12,140 nucleotides of DNA from contig JAHELO010000017.1 in the NCBI GenBank assembly GCA_024644145.1, positions 1-12,140 of the forward strand. Direction: 5' to 3'. Positions 1-7,771 of the stretch are shown here, one piece after another. This DNA is from Christiangramia sp. (GTDB lineage Bacteria; Bacteroidota; Bacteroidia; Flavobacteriales; Flavobacteriaceae). The notes under the pieces were generated by a model. It saw only the letters and a program-made list of their open reading frames with translations, searched no databases and was not told where the DNA came from. Positions within the stretch are counted from its first letter, which is position 1, and each line of letters opens with the position of its first letter. A program made the translations under genes and the position numbers.

Positions 1-1
1 T

Positions 2-46
2 CTTATTATAGCGGTAGTTATTGGGATCTATGCATACTTTGCATAG
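2..46 (+). CDS. 3' end of an unidentified membrane protein gene (partial)
   Basis: An open frame enters from the window edge and ends at TAG 44-46. It encodes only 14 residues, LIIAVVIGIYAYFA, which is hydrophobic enough to be a C-terminal transmembrane helix. A strong hairpin terminator starts 25 nt after the stop on the same strand, which supports a real gene end here. Too little is visible to name the protein; an inner-membrane protein with its last helix at the C terminus is the simplest reading. Confidence 0.45.
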   Translation, partial: LIIAVVIGIYAYFA

Positions 47-70
47 TTTAAACGAGACCCAAAAGAATAA

Positions 71-101
71 AAAACCAGCTAAATTTTTTAGCTGGTTTTT
101 T
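71..101 (+). terminator. Intrinsic terminator after the partial + strand gene
   Basis: CCAGCTAAA (75-83) and TTTAGCTGG (87-95) form a perfect 9-bp stem with a TTT loop. The stem is extended by AAAA/TTTT and followed by a run of T to 101. The A-run on the left side means it could also act on - strand transcripts, so it may be bidirectional. Confidence 0.85.
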
Positions 102-119
102 CATTATAAGAACTCACTT

Positions 120-221
120 CTATTGCTTAAGATAGTGAGTTGCAGGAAGATCATTTAATCCTGCGGCTGCCTGTGCTGCAGTGATTCCAATGCTCCCCAG
201 GCCATATCCTGGTTTTCTGCC
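120..221 (-). pseudogene. Tail of a broken - strand gene (unidentified, 33 codons)
   Basis: Read on the - strand, 221 to 120 gives 33 codons ending in TAG (120-122). The peptide starts GRKPGYGLGSIGITAAQAAA and ends GLNDLPATHYLKQ. It is rich in Gly and Ala and looks like real protein rather than random AT-rich translation. There is no start codon, and an in-frame TAA (222-224) lies immediately upstream, so the 5' part of the gene is missing. I do not recognise the family. An 8-bp inverted repeat, AACTCACT (111-118) and AGTGAGTT (134-141), spans the stop codon. Chance open frame is the alternative; composition argues mildly against it. Confidence 0.4.
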
Positions 222-225
222 TTAA

Positions 226-354
226 TATTTTAATCACTCATATACCGGAGAACTAATTATAGCTGATGTTGAGAGTATTCAGTTTTCCATTGGTCCGGGT
301 ATGGATAAAGTGGAGCGACAGAAACCTCATGCCATTAGGGTAAGGAATGTGTAG
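226..354 (+). pseudogene. Tail of a broken + strand gene, possibly cold-shock domain
   Basis: An open frame without an early start codon runs from just after TAA 223-225 to TAG 352-354 (42 codons; the first ATG is at 301). Its segments include GELIIADVESIQFSIGPG and KPHAIRVRNV. The pattern of a beta strand, a Gly-rich turn, then a charged loop and A-x-x-V-R-x-V resembles the last two strands of a cold-shock domain, where a V-x-F-x-I-x-x-G stretch precedes A-V-N-V. The RNA-binding motifs of the domain's first half are not present upstream in any frame I read, so this is a truncated remnant. The family assignment is tentative. Between this stop and the nrdJ terminator, GTTGGAATAA occurs twice (354-363, 403-412) and GCTAAATG twice (371-378, 394-401); nothing else is evident there. 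Confidence 0.4.
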
Positions 355-417
355 TTGGAATAATTAATGAGCTAAATGCTTAAATAAAGCTACGCTAAAT
401 GAGTTGGAATAAGATTC

Positions 418-453
418 AAAAAAAAAGCCCCTGCTGGAATAGCAGGGGCTTTT
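418..453 (-). terminator. Intrinsic terminator of nrdJ
   Basis: AGCCCCTGCT (426-435) and AGCAGGGGCT (441-450) form a perfect 10-bp stem, extended by A/T pairs, with a 5-nt loop. On the - strand it is followed by a long T run (complement of the A run 418-426), starting about 20 nt after the nrdJ stop. TTTT on the other side means it could also stop + strand transcripts. Confidence 0.9.
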
Positions 454-470
454 ATAATTGATATTAATTA

Positions 471-3026
471 TTAACCACATTTGGAAGAACCACAGTCCTT
501 ACATGTTAGGCAACCTTCCTGATAAATAAGGTTAGAGGAATTACAATTAGTACATTTTTCCTTTTTAGCCACTGTTCCGTCGGCAATATAGCGCTTAAGG
601 GCTCTTACCACTCCGTTTTTCCACGTGTTGATTGATTCACTGTCAAGTTGTAAACTATTAATAAGATCTACCACATTGTCTATAGACATTCCATGACGCA
701 GCGTACTGGAGATCAGTTTCGCATAGTTCCAGAATTCAGGGTTGAATTTATGAGAAAGTCCCTCAATAGTAGTTTTATAGCCTCTCTTGTTCTCGTACTG
801 GAAATCGTAGCGTGAAGAACCATCTTCATTTCTTGCCTTGATGATATAACCTTCGCTCACCCATCTTGGTATAAGTATACCTTCTTCATCATCTGCAAAA
901 CCGGTAAAGATCTCATAAGGGCGGCCGTCTACAAGACCAATGAAAGCGATCCATTTATCTTTGTTGTTCTGGAAACGAACTACATCTGCGGTAAGCACAT
1001 CTGGCCTCTTTAGAGGAAATGCACCCGCAGTTTGTTCAGCTTCCTCTTCTTTTTTCTCCTCATTAGAAATAAGAACTCCAGAACGGGAACCGTCACGGTA
1101 AACGGTTACTCCTTTACAACCAGCTTCCCATGCCTCCAGGTATAATTTACCTACCAGTTCTTCATCTACATCATTAGGAAGGTTAATAGTCACACTAATA
1201 GAGTGATCTATCCATTTTTGAACCGCTCCCTGCATTTTTACTTTACTTAGCCAATCTACATCGTTAGAAGTGGCCTGGAAGTAAGGAGATAGTTTTACAA
1301 GCTTGTCCAGTTCTTCCTGGCTGTAATTTTTATTGATATCATGACCATTGGCTTTCATCCACTCCTTGAAGCGGTGGTGGAATACAACATATTCTTCCCA
1401 TGAATCACCAACTTCATCCACGAAATCTACTCGCGCATCTTTATCATTAGGATTCACTTTTCTTCTACGTTTATACACAGGAAGAAATACCGGCTCAATA
1501 CCAGAAGTTGTCTGGGTCATCAAACTCGTAGTTCCTGTAGGAGCGATGGTTAAAAGAGCAATATTCCTTCTGCCGTACTCAAGCATATCATAGTAAAGCT
1601 TTTCATCAGCCTCTTTAAGTCTTAAGATAAACGGATTGTTTTTTTCTCTTTCTGAATCGAATATTGAGAAAGCCCCTCTTTCTTTTGCAGTATCTACAGA
1701 AGCCCTGTAAGCAGCCAGCGCAATGTTCTTGTGTATATCTACTGAAAATTTGATTCCTTCCTTGCTGCCATATTTAATACCTAAACCAGCGAGCATATCA
1801 CCTTCTGCAGTGATACCAATTCCGGTTCTACGACCTTCATAAGCTTTCTGGCGGATGTTCAGCCATAAGTTCTTTTCTACAGATTTTATTTCCTCATTTT
1901 CAGGATCAGCATCGATCTTAGCCAGAATATTATCTATTTTTTCCAGTTCAAGATCAATGATATCATCCATTATTCTTTGAGCCGCAGCGATGTGTTTTTT
2001 GAAAAGATCGTAGTTAAAGTGTGCTTTATCTGTAAACGGCTCTTCCACATAGGAGAAAAGATTGATCGCTAGTAAACGGCAGGAGTCGTATGGGCATAAT
2101 GGAATTTCACCACAAGGATTTGTAGATACCGTTTTATAGCCAAGGTCTGCATAGCAATCTGGCACCGACTCATTGATTACGGTATCCCAAAATAGAATTC
2201 CTGGTTCAGCTGATTTCCATGCATTATGCACGATCTTCTTCCAAAGTTTATTGGCCTCGATATCCTTGGAAAATTTTGGATTCTCACTAAAGACCGGATA
2301 TTTTTGGGTGTATGATCCGTTATTTTTAACGGCTTTCATAAAATTGTCATCAATTCTAACCGAAACATTGGCGCCTGTAACTTTCCCCTGTTCCATTTTA
2401 GCATCGATAAAATCTTCTGCATCCGGGTGATTGATAGATACAGACAGCATCAGGGCTCCACGTCTTCCATCCTGTGCAACCTCGCGGGTAGAATTAGAAT
2501 AACGTTCCATGAAAGGAACCACCCCTGTAGAAGTAAGAGCTGAATTCTTCACTGCAGAACCTTTTGGCCTGATGTGAGAAAGATCATGTCCAACTCCACC
2601 ACGGCGCTTCATCAACTGCACCTGCTCCTGATCAATTTTCATTATACCCCCGTAAGAATCTGAATCTCCAGCATTTCCAATCACAAAACAGTTGGATAAG
2701 GATCCTACCTGATAAGGGTTCCCAATTCCAGCCATAGGGCTTCCCTGGGGAACGATGTACTTGAAATTTTTGATTAGATCAAAAACTTCATCCTCGCTCA
2801 TGGGATTTGGGTATTTTTTTTCAACCCTTGCGATCTCCCTGGCGATTCGTCTGTGCATATCATCTGGGGTGAGTTCATATATATTACCCTGTGAATCTTT
2901 CAGAGCATATTTATTTACCCAAACCCGGGCGGCAAGATCGTCGCCTTTAAAATATTTTAGGGACGCTTCATAAGCCTGTTCCTGGCTATAGATTTGTGGA
3001 ACAACTGGTTTTTCTTCTACAGGCAT
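471..3026 (-). CDS. nrdJ: Adenosylcobalamin-dependent (class II) ribonucleotide reductase
   Basis: Reduces ribonucleotides to deoxyribonucleotides in the cytoplasm, using vitamin B12 coenzyme to make the thiyl radical, so it needs neither oxygen nor a separate radical subunit. The 851 residues are full length for the long NrdJ type. Visible signature parts are SNC near residues 111-113 (likely first redox cysteine, C113), STNPCGEIPLC at 301-311 (N303, thiyl-radical C305, E307) with C316 as the probable second redox cysteine, and APTGTTS at 495-501 in the barrel. The C-terminal tail is a Cys-rich zinc-ribbon-like segment (C825, C828, C839, C842, C845, C850), typical of the family and likely also re-reducing the active site. 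I see no obvious N-terminal ATP cone. The ATG at 3024-3026 gives the family's usual N terminus. The gene stands alone, with terminators at 418-453 and 3323-3343. Function is inferred from these motifs and is secure. Confidence 0.96.
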   Translation of the reverse strand: MPVEEKPVVPQIYSQEQAYEASLKYFKGDDLAARVWVNKYALKDSQGNIYELTPDDMHRRIAREIARVEKKYPNPMSEDEVFDLIKNFKYIVPQGSPMAGIGNPYQVGSLSNCFVIGNAGDSDSYGGIMKIDQEQVQLMKRRGGVGHDLSHIRPKGSAVKNSALTSTGVVPFMERYSNSTREVAQDGRRGALMLSVSINHPDAEDFIDAKMEQGKVTGANVSVRIDDNFMKAVKNNGSYTQKYPVFSENPKFSKDIEANKLWKKIVHNAWKSAEPGILFWDTVINESVPDCYADLGYKTVSTNPCGEIPLCPYDSCRLLAINLFSYVEEPFTDKAHFNYDLFKKHIAAAQRIMDDIIDLELEKIDNILAKIDADPENEEIKSVEKNLWLNIRQKAYEGRRTGIGITAEGDMLAGLGIKYGSKEGIKFSVDIHKNIALAAYRASVDTAKERGAFSIFDSEREKNNPFILRLKEADEKLYYDMLEYGRRNIALLTIAPTGTTSLMTQTTSGIEPVFLPVYKRRRKVNPNDKDARVDFVDEVGDSWEEYVVFHHRFKEWMKANGHDINKNYSQEELDKLVKLSPYFQATSNDVDWLSKVKMQGAVQKWIDHSISVTINLPNDVDEELVGKLYLEAWEAGCKGVTVYRDGSRSGVLISNEEKKEEEAEQTAGAFPLKRPDVLTADVVRFQNNKDKWIAFIGLVDGRPYEIFTGFADDEEGILIPRWVSEGYIIKARNEDGSSRYDFQYENKRGYKTTIEGLSHKFNPEFWNYAKLISSTLRHGMSIDNVVDLINSLQLDSESINTWKNGVVRALKRYIADGTVAKKEKCTNCNSSNLIYQEGCLTCKDCGSSKCG

Positions 3027-3322
3027 ACAAATGAGAATTTTAGGTTAGAATTTCGTTTTACAATGGTATAAAACTAAACAAAGAAATGAGACAATTAACA
3101 AAACGTTTAGAAAAAGTTATCAAGAAAAAACTGTTAATTTATTGATAATCAGATTGATGAAAATTTACTAACAATTAAAAGTTGACAAATAATGAAAATT
3201 TTTATTTTCTAATTTGAAAATGTCCAATGATAGTTGAAGAATGCCTTTTTATCACCGTGAGGCATAAAAAAAAGAGAATTTCGAATAAAAGTGTTGACAA
3301 GGGAGGCCTATAAAATAAAAGA
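3027..3322. other. nrdJ leader region, AT-rich, no gene seen
   Basis: Nothing coding is evident in about 300 nt upstream of nrdJ. A weak candidate for the Bacteroidetes-type promoter on the - strand is TTG (3094-3092), 23 nt, then TACCATTG (3068-3061), one base from TAnnTTTG; confidence in it is low. GTTGACAA occurs twice (3181-3188, 3293-3300), each preceded by an A-rich run. ATGCC (3241-3245) and GGCAT (3261-3265) form a 5-bp stem around a 15-nt loop. I looked for a cobalamin riboswitch, which often controls class II reductases, and see no recognisable B12-box element; I also see no paired NrdR-type palindromes. Confidence 0.5.
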
Positions 3323-3343
3323 GGCTCCGCCAATGGCGGAGCC
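3311..3343 (-). terminator. Intrinsic terminator between the Sus-like locus and nrdJ
   Basis: GGCTCCGCC (3323-3331) and GGCGGAGCC (3335-3343) form a perfect 9-bp GC-rich stem with an ATT loop. Read on the - strand, the hairpin is followed by a T-rich run (complement of 3311-3320). It lies about 300 nt past the stop of the last lipoprotein gene, so it is the likely end of the polysaccharide operon transcript and insulates nrdJ. Confidence 0.85.
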
Positions 3344-3641
3344 TTCTTTGAATTAACACCTATGAAAATTCAAAAATAAAATCGTTTATCCTTGATCGTC
3401 CAAAATGAATATCTATGAAGATATTTTTTAAACTACTCCATTTCCAACAGGAGGTAGGGTATATTTTTGATTACGCATATATGAAATATGGTAATATAAA
3501 ACTCTAAAAGAACGTCCAGAATATGTCATTCTGGTTTTACAGGAAGGCTAATATAGAAAAATAATCTATCCATCCTAATGATAGAAGGTGTTTTCATGCT
3601 TTTTCACCTTCACAATCAAACATTTTAAAGCGTAATTGCAT
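3344..3641 (-). other. Structured 3' segment of the locus with possible mini-ORFs
   Basis: About 300 nt lie between the FN3-like lipoprotein stop and the terminator. On the - strand this would be a long 3' untranslated region. It holds several inverted repeats: GAAGGTG/CACCTTC (3584-3590/3605-3611), CCAGAAT/ATTCTGG (3516-3522/3528-3534, perfect, 5-nt loop) and ATATCT/AGATAT (3409-3414/3419-3424). Three short - strand frames follow each other with ATGA stop/start overlaps: 3623-3594 (9 aa), 3597-3526 (23 aa, MKTPSIIRMDRLFF...) and 3529-3428 (33 aa, MTYSGRSFRVLYY...). None matches a family I know, and they may be chance. A regulatory RNA or simply a long 3' end are alternatives. Confidence 0.4.
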
Positions 3642-4355
3642 TTAATTTGTGGTTTTAAAAGTAAAAATACTACTTGCGGCAGCATTGTTCCCGTCACTGC
3701 TCACTACCCTCCAGAAATATACAGTATTAGGTTCCACAGTGATTTGCATGCTGGTTTCGGTCACATTTTTATACTCTGCGGGTGGTGCCTGCAATCCATC
3801 TATCTTATCTGCATAGAGCGTATAAGATACGGTATCCCCATTAGGATCTTCAGATTTTTCCCATTCCACGGTTACCCTGGAATTATCCGGATTTACGGTA
3901 GCACCGGGTGAAGGATATTTTGCAGCTACCGGGAATGGTGCAAAATTGGATTGCCCGTCTCCTGCCAGATAAAATTTCCATTTTTCTGAACTTGTTGAAG
4001 CAGTGCCATTATTGCGGGAAATAATTTCCCACGCATAGGGATTAGCTCTCTCTAAATTCATTTCTGCAGAGGTGGATGTTATTCCTGTTTTCGATGTGAT
4101 CTCCTGAGTATCTAAATTGGTGACATTTAGATCATATTTATCGGCTGCTTCGGCTGCCTCCCAGCTAAACTCAACCAGGGCGGAATTTCCCGTAACCTCT
4201 CCCTGTTCACATTCCTTATTATTCTGCGGTAAGTTTAATTTCGCCTCGCCGGGTATCTCAGCTTCGGGCTGAGGTGATGGTCCGGGTGCCGGGTCACTTT
4301 CACAGGAAGTGAGAAGCAGCAATCCTGAAATGTATAGAGCTATTAACTTTTTCAT
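3642..4355 (-). CDS. Tandem FN3-like surface lipoprotein, probable glycan binder
   Basis: A 237-residue predicted lipoprotein of unknown exact role. The N terminus is a type II signal peptide with lipobox LLTSC and acylated C18. It is followed by acidic residues and a Pro-rich linker (about 19-36), consistent with export to the outer leaflet of the outer membrane in Bacteroidetes. Two similar fibronectin-III-like modules follow, about 38-130 and 142-236. Each has a central W-x-x-x-x-x-x-D-x-x-x-Y-x-L-type stretch, a YAWEI or YFWRV strand, and a final W-x-F-Y-L or FTFKT strand. The gene starts 3 nt after the stop of the GH13 gene, with purine-rich AGAAG just before ATG, so it is probably translationally coupled to the enzyme. 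It sits where SusF or another surface glycan-binding protein is usually found but lacks recognisable SusE/F starch-binding modules. Binding of the glucan or help in assembling the surface complex is an inference from context. Confidence 0.8.
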   Translation of the reverse strand: MKKLIALYISGLLLLTSCESDPAPGPSPQPEAEIPGEAKLNLPQNNKECEQGEVTGNSALVEFSWEAAEAADKYDLNVTNLDTQEITSKTGITSTSAEMNLERANPYAWEIISRNNGTASTSSEKWKFYLAGDGQSNFAPFPVAAKYPSPGATVNPDNSRVTVEWEKSEDPNGDTVSYTLYADKIDGLQAPPAEYKNVTETSMQITVEPNTVYFWRVVSSDGNNAAASSIFTFKTTN

Positions 4356-4358
4356 CTT

Positions 4359-7300
4359 CTATTCTTTTATAATTTTAAATGATCTATCTACCGTAGCACC
4401 TTTTAAGCACACAATGTAAAGCCCTGAACTTCGATGGCTTAAATCTATTTCTATTACCCTGTTCGCAGGTACCTCGGTAACTTTTTCTGATAGTAGATTT
4501 CCGGTACCTCCAAACAACTCCACGTTTACTTCTGAATCTTCCCCTGAAACATATACCTGTAAATACCCGCTCGTTGGATTTGGATAATAGGCTACATCTT
4601 CGCTTACAAAGATTTCTTCAAAATACTCGCCCTGGCAGTCCAGATCTGTATGTACTTTTATTCGGTTTGCCCCGCTTTTAAGATTCAGGGTAAGGGTTGA
4701 ATTTCCGGTTTCTATCATGGCACCATTTAACTGCACGTAATATTTATCAGCTCCGTCCATGTTCAGAGTGATCTGCCTTCTGGACTGGTTAATGACAGAG
4801 GTGGTTGAAAGCCTTTGTGGTTCAGTTACCGAAACAGAAAAGCATTGTTTAAAATCGATTTGACCATCTACAGTAAAACAGATATTATATATACCTGTGG
4901 TAAGATCTTCAAAAGTTCCAGAGAAATTATTACCCGTATTCAGAGCCATTGAATTTTGATCATCAATAGACACTGAGTATGAATAATCTGAAACATTGGA
5001 ACTAACTTTTATTTTCCCATTTTGCTGCCCGTAACACGTGGCTCCAACCGTCTCTACGCTAAATGCATTTACAGGCAGTGTGAAAACTGTACAACCTTCA
5101 TAGTTCACAGTATCCCCGGCGGGTGTGTTAGGACATAGATCATTCTCATCTGCCACACCATCTTCATCTGCATCTGGGAAATTGTCATTGGGGAATACGG
5201 CAGACGGGCGATCGGCATAGATATGCCATTGGCCCGGTTCTAACTCCAGGGTTACCACTTTACTGGAAAGCTCTTTCTTTCTATTATTATTAAAAAGCTC
5301 GTACCAGGTCCCCGCACTTTGAAACTCCACCTGTACAGATTTTGCTGTGACCCCGAAATTGCCGACTATAAGCATTTTTGAAATATCACTTTCGCCAGCC
5401 TCTATAGTGTTCAGATGAATCGTTTTGATCCCGTTAGATCCACCTGAATTGATGGTAAAATCATTGGTGTTAAAGATAGGTTCAGATTTTCTAAGGGCTA
5501 TAAGTTTTGAATAGTCGTTATACAGATCTTTACGATCGGGCTCGGTAAAATAATCCCAGCGAATTGGTTTATTTCCTGTCCTTCCGTTATAATCTATAGA
5601 GAAATCATAGCCAAGTTCGCCAAACTGCCAGATCATTTTGGGGCCGGGGATCGTAAGGAAAAATGCCGCGTTCATGCTCATTCTATCCAGGGCCGTGGGT
5701 AAGGATTTCACTGAATAATCGCCAGCAGAATTACCATATTCCAGGGCTTTGAACATCAGCCTTTCTTCATCATTACTTTCCATATAGACAATATTTCTGG
5801 ACTCCTCCCAACCACGGTTTTTATAAGATGCCCGGTCGAAATTAGATTTGCCTCCATCATGATATCCCATGATCGCTTCTCCATATGCTCCGTTCAAATT
5901 GCTCCAAAGCATAATTCCTTTGCCTTCGTCCAGCCTGTAGTTGGCCCATTCAGTTTCTTCATTATTACCACCAAGGTGTTCAAAGATCACGTAAGAATCT
6001 TCATCTACAGCCCATTGATAATCTGCATATTTTTTTAGTAATTCTACCCTATCTGCCTGATAGGAGCCGGTGCAACCCTCGTCACTTTCTGAACAATTCT
6101 GGGTAAATCCTTTGGTAAGATCCCAGCGGAAACCGTCGAATTTAAACTCCTCGATCCAGTACTGTACAATTCGTTTTACATATTCCTGGGTTCCCTCATA
6201 CTGGTGGTTGAAATCGTAAAATACAGAATAGGCATGTTTGGCAGACTGGTTAAAGAATGGATTATCAGCTGAGGGACTTCCGTTGGTATCCCCTTCAGTA
6301 GTGTTGTATAATCTAAAATAAGGATTCTGGCCGGTAGCATGGTTAAATACAATATCTGCTATCACGGCAATTCCCCGCTGATGACTTTCATCTATCAGGG
6401 TTTTTAGCATTTCTGGCGACCCGTAATATTTATCTGTGGCCATATGAAAAGATGGGTTATAACCCCAGCTCTCATTGCCGTCGAACTCATTTACCGGTAA
6501 TAATTCTATTGCATTTACGCCCAGCGTTTCAAGGTAATCCAACCGATCTATCAGAGCTTTATACGAATGGTCTTCATCAAAATCTCTTAATAATAGTTCG
6601 TAGATAATTAGATCTTCCTTGGCTGGTTTCACATAGGCTGAATCTCCCCAGTTATAGGTGCTAGTATCTGTCTTGAACCAGGTTACAGCGTTGCTGGTTT
6701 TACCGGCTGGATATGCAGGGATTCCTGAGAAGGTATCATTATTTATATACTGATCATTCCAGGGGTCCAGAATTAGGTGTGAATAGGGATCTGCAACGGC
6801 AATGGAATAATCTACCTTATATTGATAAAGTATATCGCTGTTAGCAGATAGATTAGTTAACTCTATCCAGAATCTCTCCTTCTCAGGATCGTAATTCATT
6901 AAATAATCGTTGGATATTTCCCAGTTATTGAGGGAGCCAATCCAGTGAACCACCTCCTTGCCCGGTGCATGAAGCACAAACGTTGCTTTTCCCGGACTTG
7001 AAGGGTTAAAATTGATGCCATCTTTAAGCCCGGCAGGTAATTGCGCCTGAGGAACATTCCCTTTCTGCGCTGCATAAAATATCACCGATTTGGAATCAGC
7101 GCCATTAACAGCCTTCAGGCTAATTTCGCTATAATCATTAATATTAAGAGAATAATTAAAGTTTTGGGATAGGGAAGAAGTGGTATGTACAAGCTCTCCG
7201 TTAACATATAACTCAAAGATTGCATCTATGCTGGACGTTGCCGAGATGGTCAAGGGATCATTATTTTCTAATAATGTAAAGCTAGAAGCAGGATTATTTA

Positions 7301-7727
7301 GGGTAAGTTCAAAAGTACCCACATCAAAAACAAAATCCTGAGTTTTTTTATCCCCGCTACCGTCTTTAGCCTTTACTAAAAAGCCAATTTTTGTAATACC
7401 GCTGCGATCAAAAAATTCAGAGACTTTAAAACTGATCTTTAATTTTCCATTTTCCGTCTGTAGCTTTTGAGCTTCATTAGAATCCCCCCAGGTTCCGTTA
7501 TTCGGTGCGTCCTGTTGTACGTTAGCATTATTATAACTCCAGGCCCATAAATAGGCTTCGCTAACTCCCCACTGGCTTAAATCTATGTTAGAGAACGTTA
7601 AGGTTACTGTATCATTTTCTCCAAAAGGATCTGGATTAACCTCCACCGTAGCCTGTTGTACCTGTGAATTTGCTATTGGAAGCAAACCTATGGTGAACAA
7701 CCAAAAAATGAGTAGTTTATTTTTCAT
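4359..7727 (-). CDS. GH13 alpha-amylase-family enzyme, multidomain, T9SS-exported
   Basis: Probable extracellular endo-acting alpha-glucan hydrolase, in the role SusG plays in Bacteroides. Order along 1122 residues: Sec signal peptide (1 to about 21, no lipobox); two beta-rich E-set/Ig-like domains (about 22-137 and 138-222); a CBM48-like domain (about 232-345, with WIGSLNNW at 262-269); the GH13 barrel (about 370-745) and its C-terminal beta domain to about 838. Conserved regions: I ADIVFNH (457-463); II GFRWD with nucleophile D536; III with acid/base E583; IV ESNDEER with stabiliser D653. Region IV has Asn652 where this motif usually has His. After the barrel come a thrombospondin-type-3-like calcium loop (852-879), a SprB-like repeat (about 885-970) and a T9SS type A sorting domain (about 1047-1122, YYPNP, end KIIKE). 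T9SS export replaces the usual lipid anchor. Exact linkage specificity (amylase, neopullulanase or other) cannot be read from the sequence. Confidence 0.93.
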   Translation of the reverse strand: MKNKLLIFWLFTIGLLPIANSQVQQATVEVNPDPFGENDTVTLTFSNIDLSQWGVSEAYLWAWSYNNANVQQDAPNNGTWGDSNEAQKLQTENGKLKISFKVSEFFDRSGITKIGFLVKAKDGSGDKKTQDFVFDVGTFELTLNNPASSFTLLENNDPLTISATSSIDAIFELYVNGELVHTTSSLSQNFNYSLNINDYSEISLKAVNGADSKSVIFYAAQKGNVPQAQLPAGLKDGINFNPSSPGKATFVLHAPGKEVVHWIGSLNNWEISNDYLMNYDPEKERFWIELTNLSANSDILYQYKVDYSIAVADPYSHLILDPWNDQYINNDTFSGIPAYPAGKTSNAVTWFKTDTSTYNWGDSAYVKPAKEDLIIYELLLRDFDEDHSYKALIDRLDYLETLGVNAIELLPVNEFDGNESWGYNPSFHMATDKYYGSPEMLKTLIDESHQRGIAVIADIVFNHATGQNPYFRLYNTTEGDTNGSPSADNPFFNQSAKHAYSVFYDFNHQYEGTQEYVKRIVQYWIEEFKFDGFRWDLTKGFTQNCSESDEGCTGSYQADRVELLKKYADYQWAVDEDSYVIFEHLGGNNEETEWANYRLDEGKGIMLWSNLNGAYGEAIMGYHDGGKSNFDRASYKNRGWEESRNIVYMESNDEERLMFKALEYGNSAGDYSVKSLPTALDRMSMNAAFFLTIPGPKMIWQFGELGYDFSIDYNGRTGNKPIRWDYFTEPDRKDLYNDYSKLIALRKSEPIFNTNDFTINSGGSNGIKTIHLNTIEAGESDISKMLIVGNFGVTAKSVQVEFQSAGTWYELFNNNRKKELSSKVVTLELEPGQWHIYADRPSAVFPNDNFPDADEDGVADENDLCPNTPAGDTVNYEGCTVFTLPVNAFSVETVGATCYGQQNGKIKVSSNVSDYSYSVSIDDQNSMALNTGNNFSGTFEDLTTGIYNICFTVDGQIDFKQCFSVSVTEPQRLSTTSVINQSRRQITLNMDGADKYYVQLNGAMIETGNSTLTLNLKSGANRIKVHTDLDCQGEYFEEIFVSEDVAYYPNPTSGYLQVYVSGEDSEVNVELFGGTGNLLSEKVTEVPANRVIEIDLSHRSSGLYIVCLKGATVDRSFKIIKE

Positions 7728-7737
7728 ACTAATTTAT

Positions 7738-7771
7738 TTAAATAAAAAAGGGGCTAATAAATAGCCCCTTT
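7738..7771 (-). terminator. Terminator-like hairpin between susE and the GH13 gene
   Basis: AAAGGGGCTA (7747-7756) and TAGCCCCTTT (7762-7771) form a perfect 10-bp stem with a 5-nt loop. It begins 5 nt after the susE stop and, on the - strand, is followed by TTTTTTATT. The GH13 start codon is only about 10 nt further on, leaving no room for a separate promoter after it. It therefore likely acts as a partial terminator or as an mRNA 3'-end stabiliser inside the operon. Confidence 0.8.

Noticed and set aside
1348..2973. Short + strand open frames lying antisense to nrdJ (1348-1593, 2173-2430, 2755-2973)
   Set aside because: They fully overlap a strongly supported reductase gene, their products have no recognisable features, and long antisense frames arise from the codon bias of the real gene.
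3241..3265. ATGCC...GGCAT hairpin as a terminator
   Set aside because: The stem is only 5 bp and on the - strand the T-run precedes rather than follows it.
3636..3911. + strand open frame antisense to the FN3-like lipoprotein
   Set aside because: The - strand product has a signal peptide, lipobox and two repeat modules in good operon context; the + strand product shows nothing recognisable.
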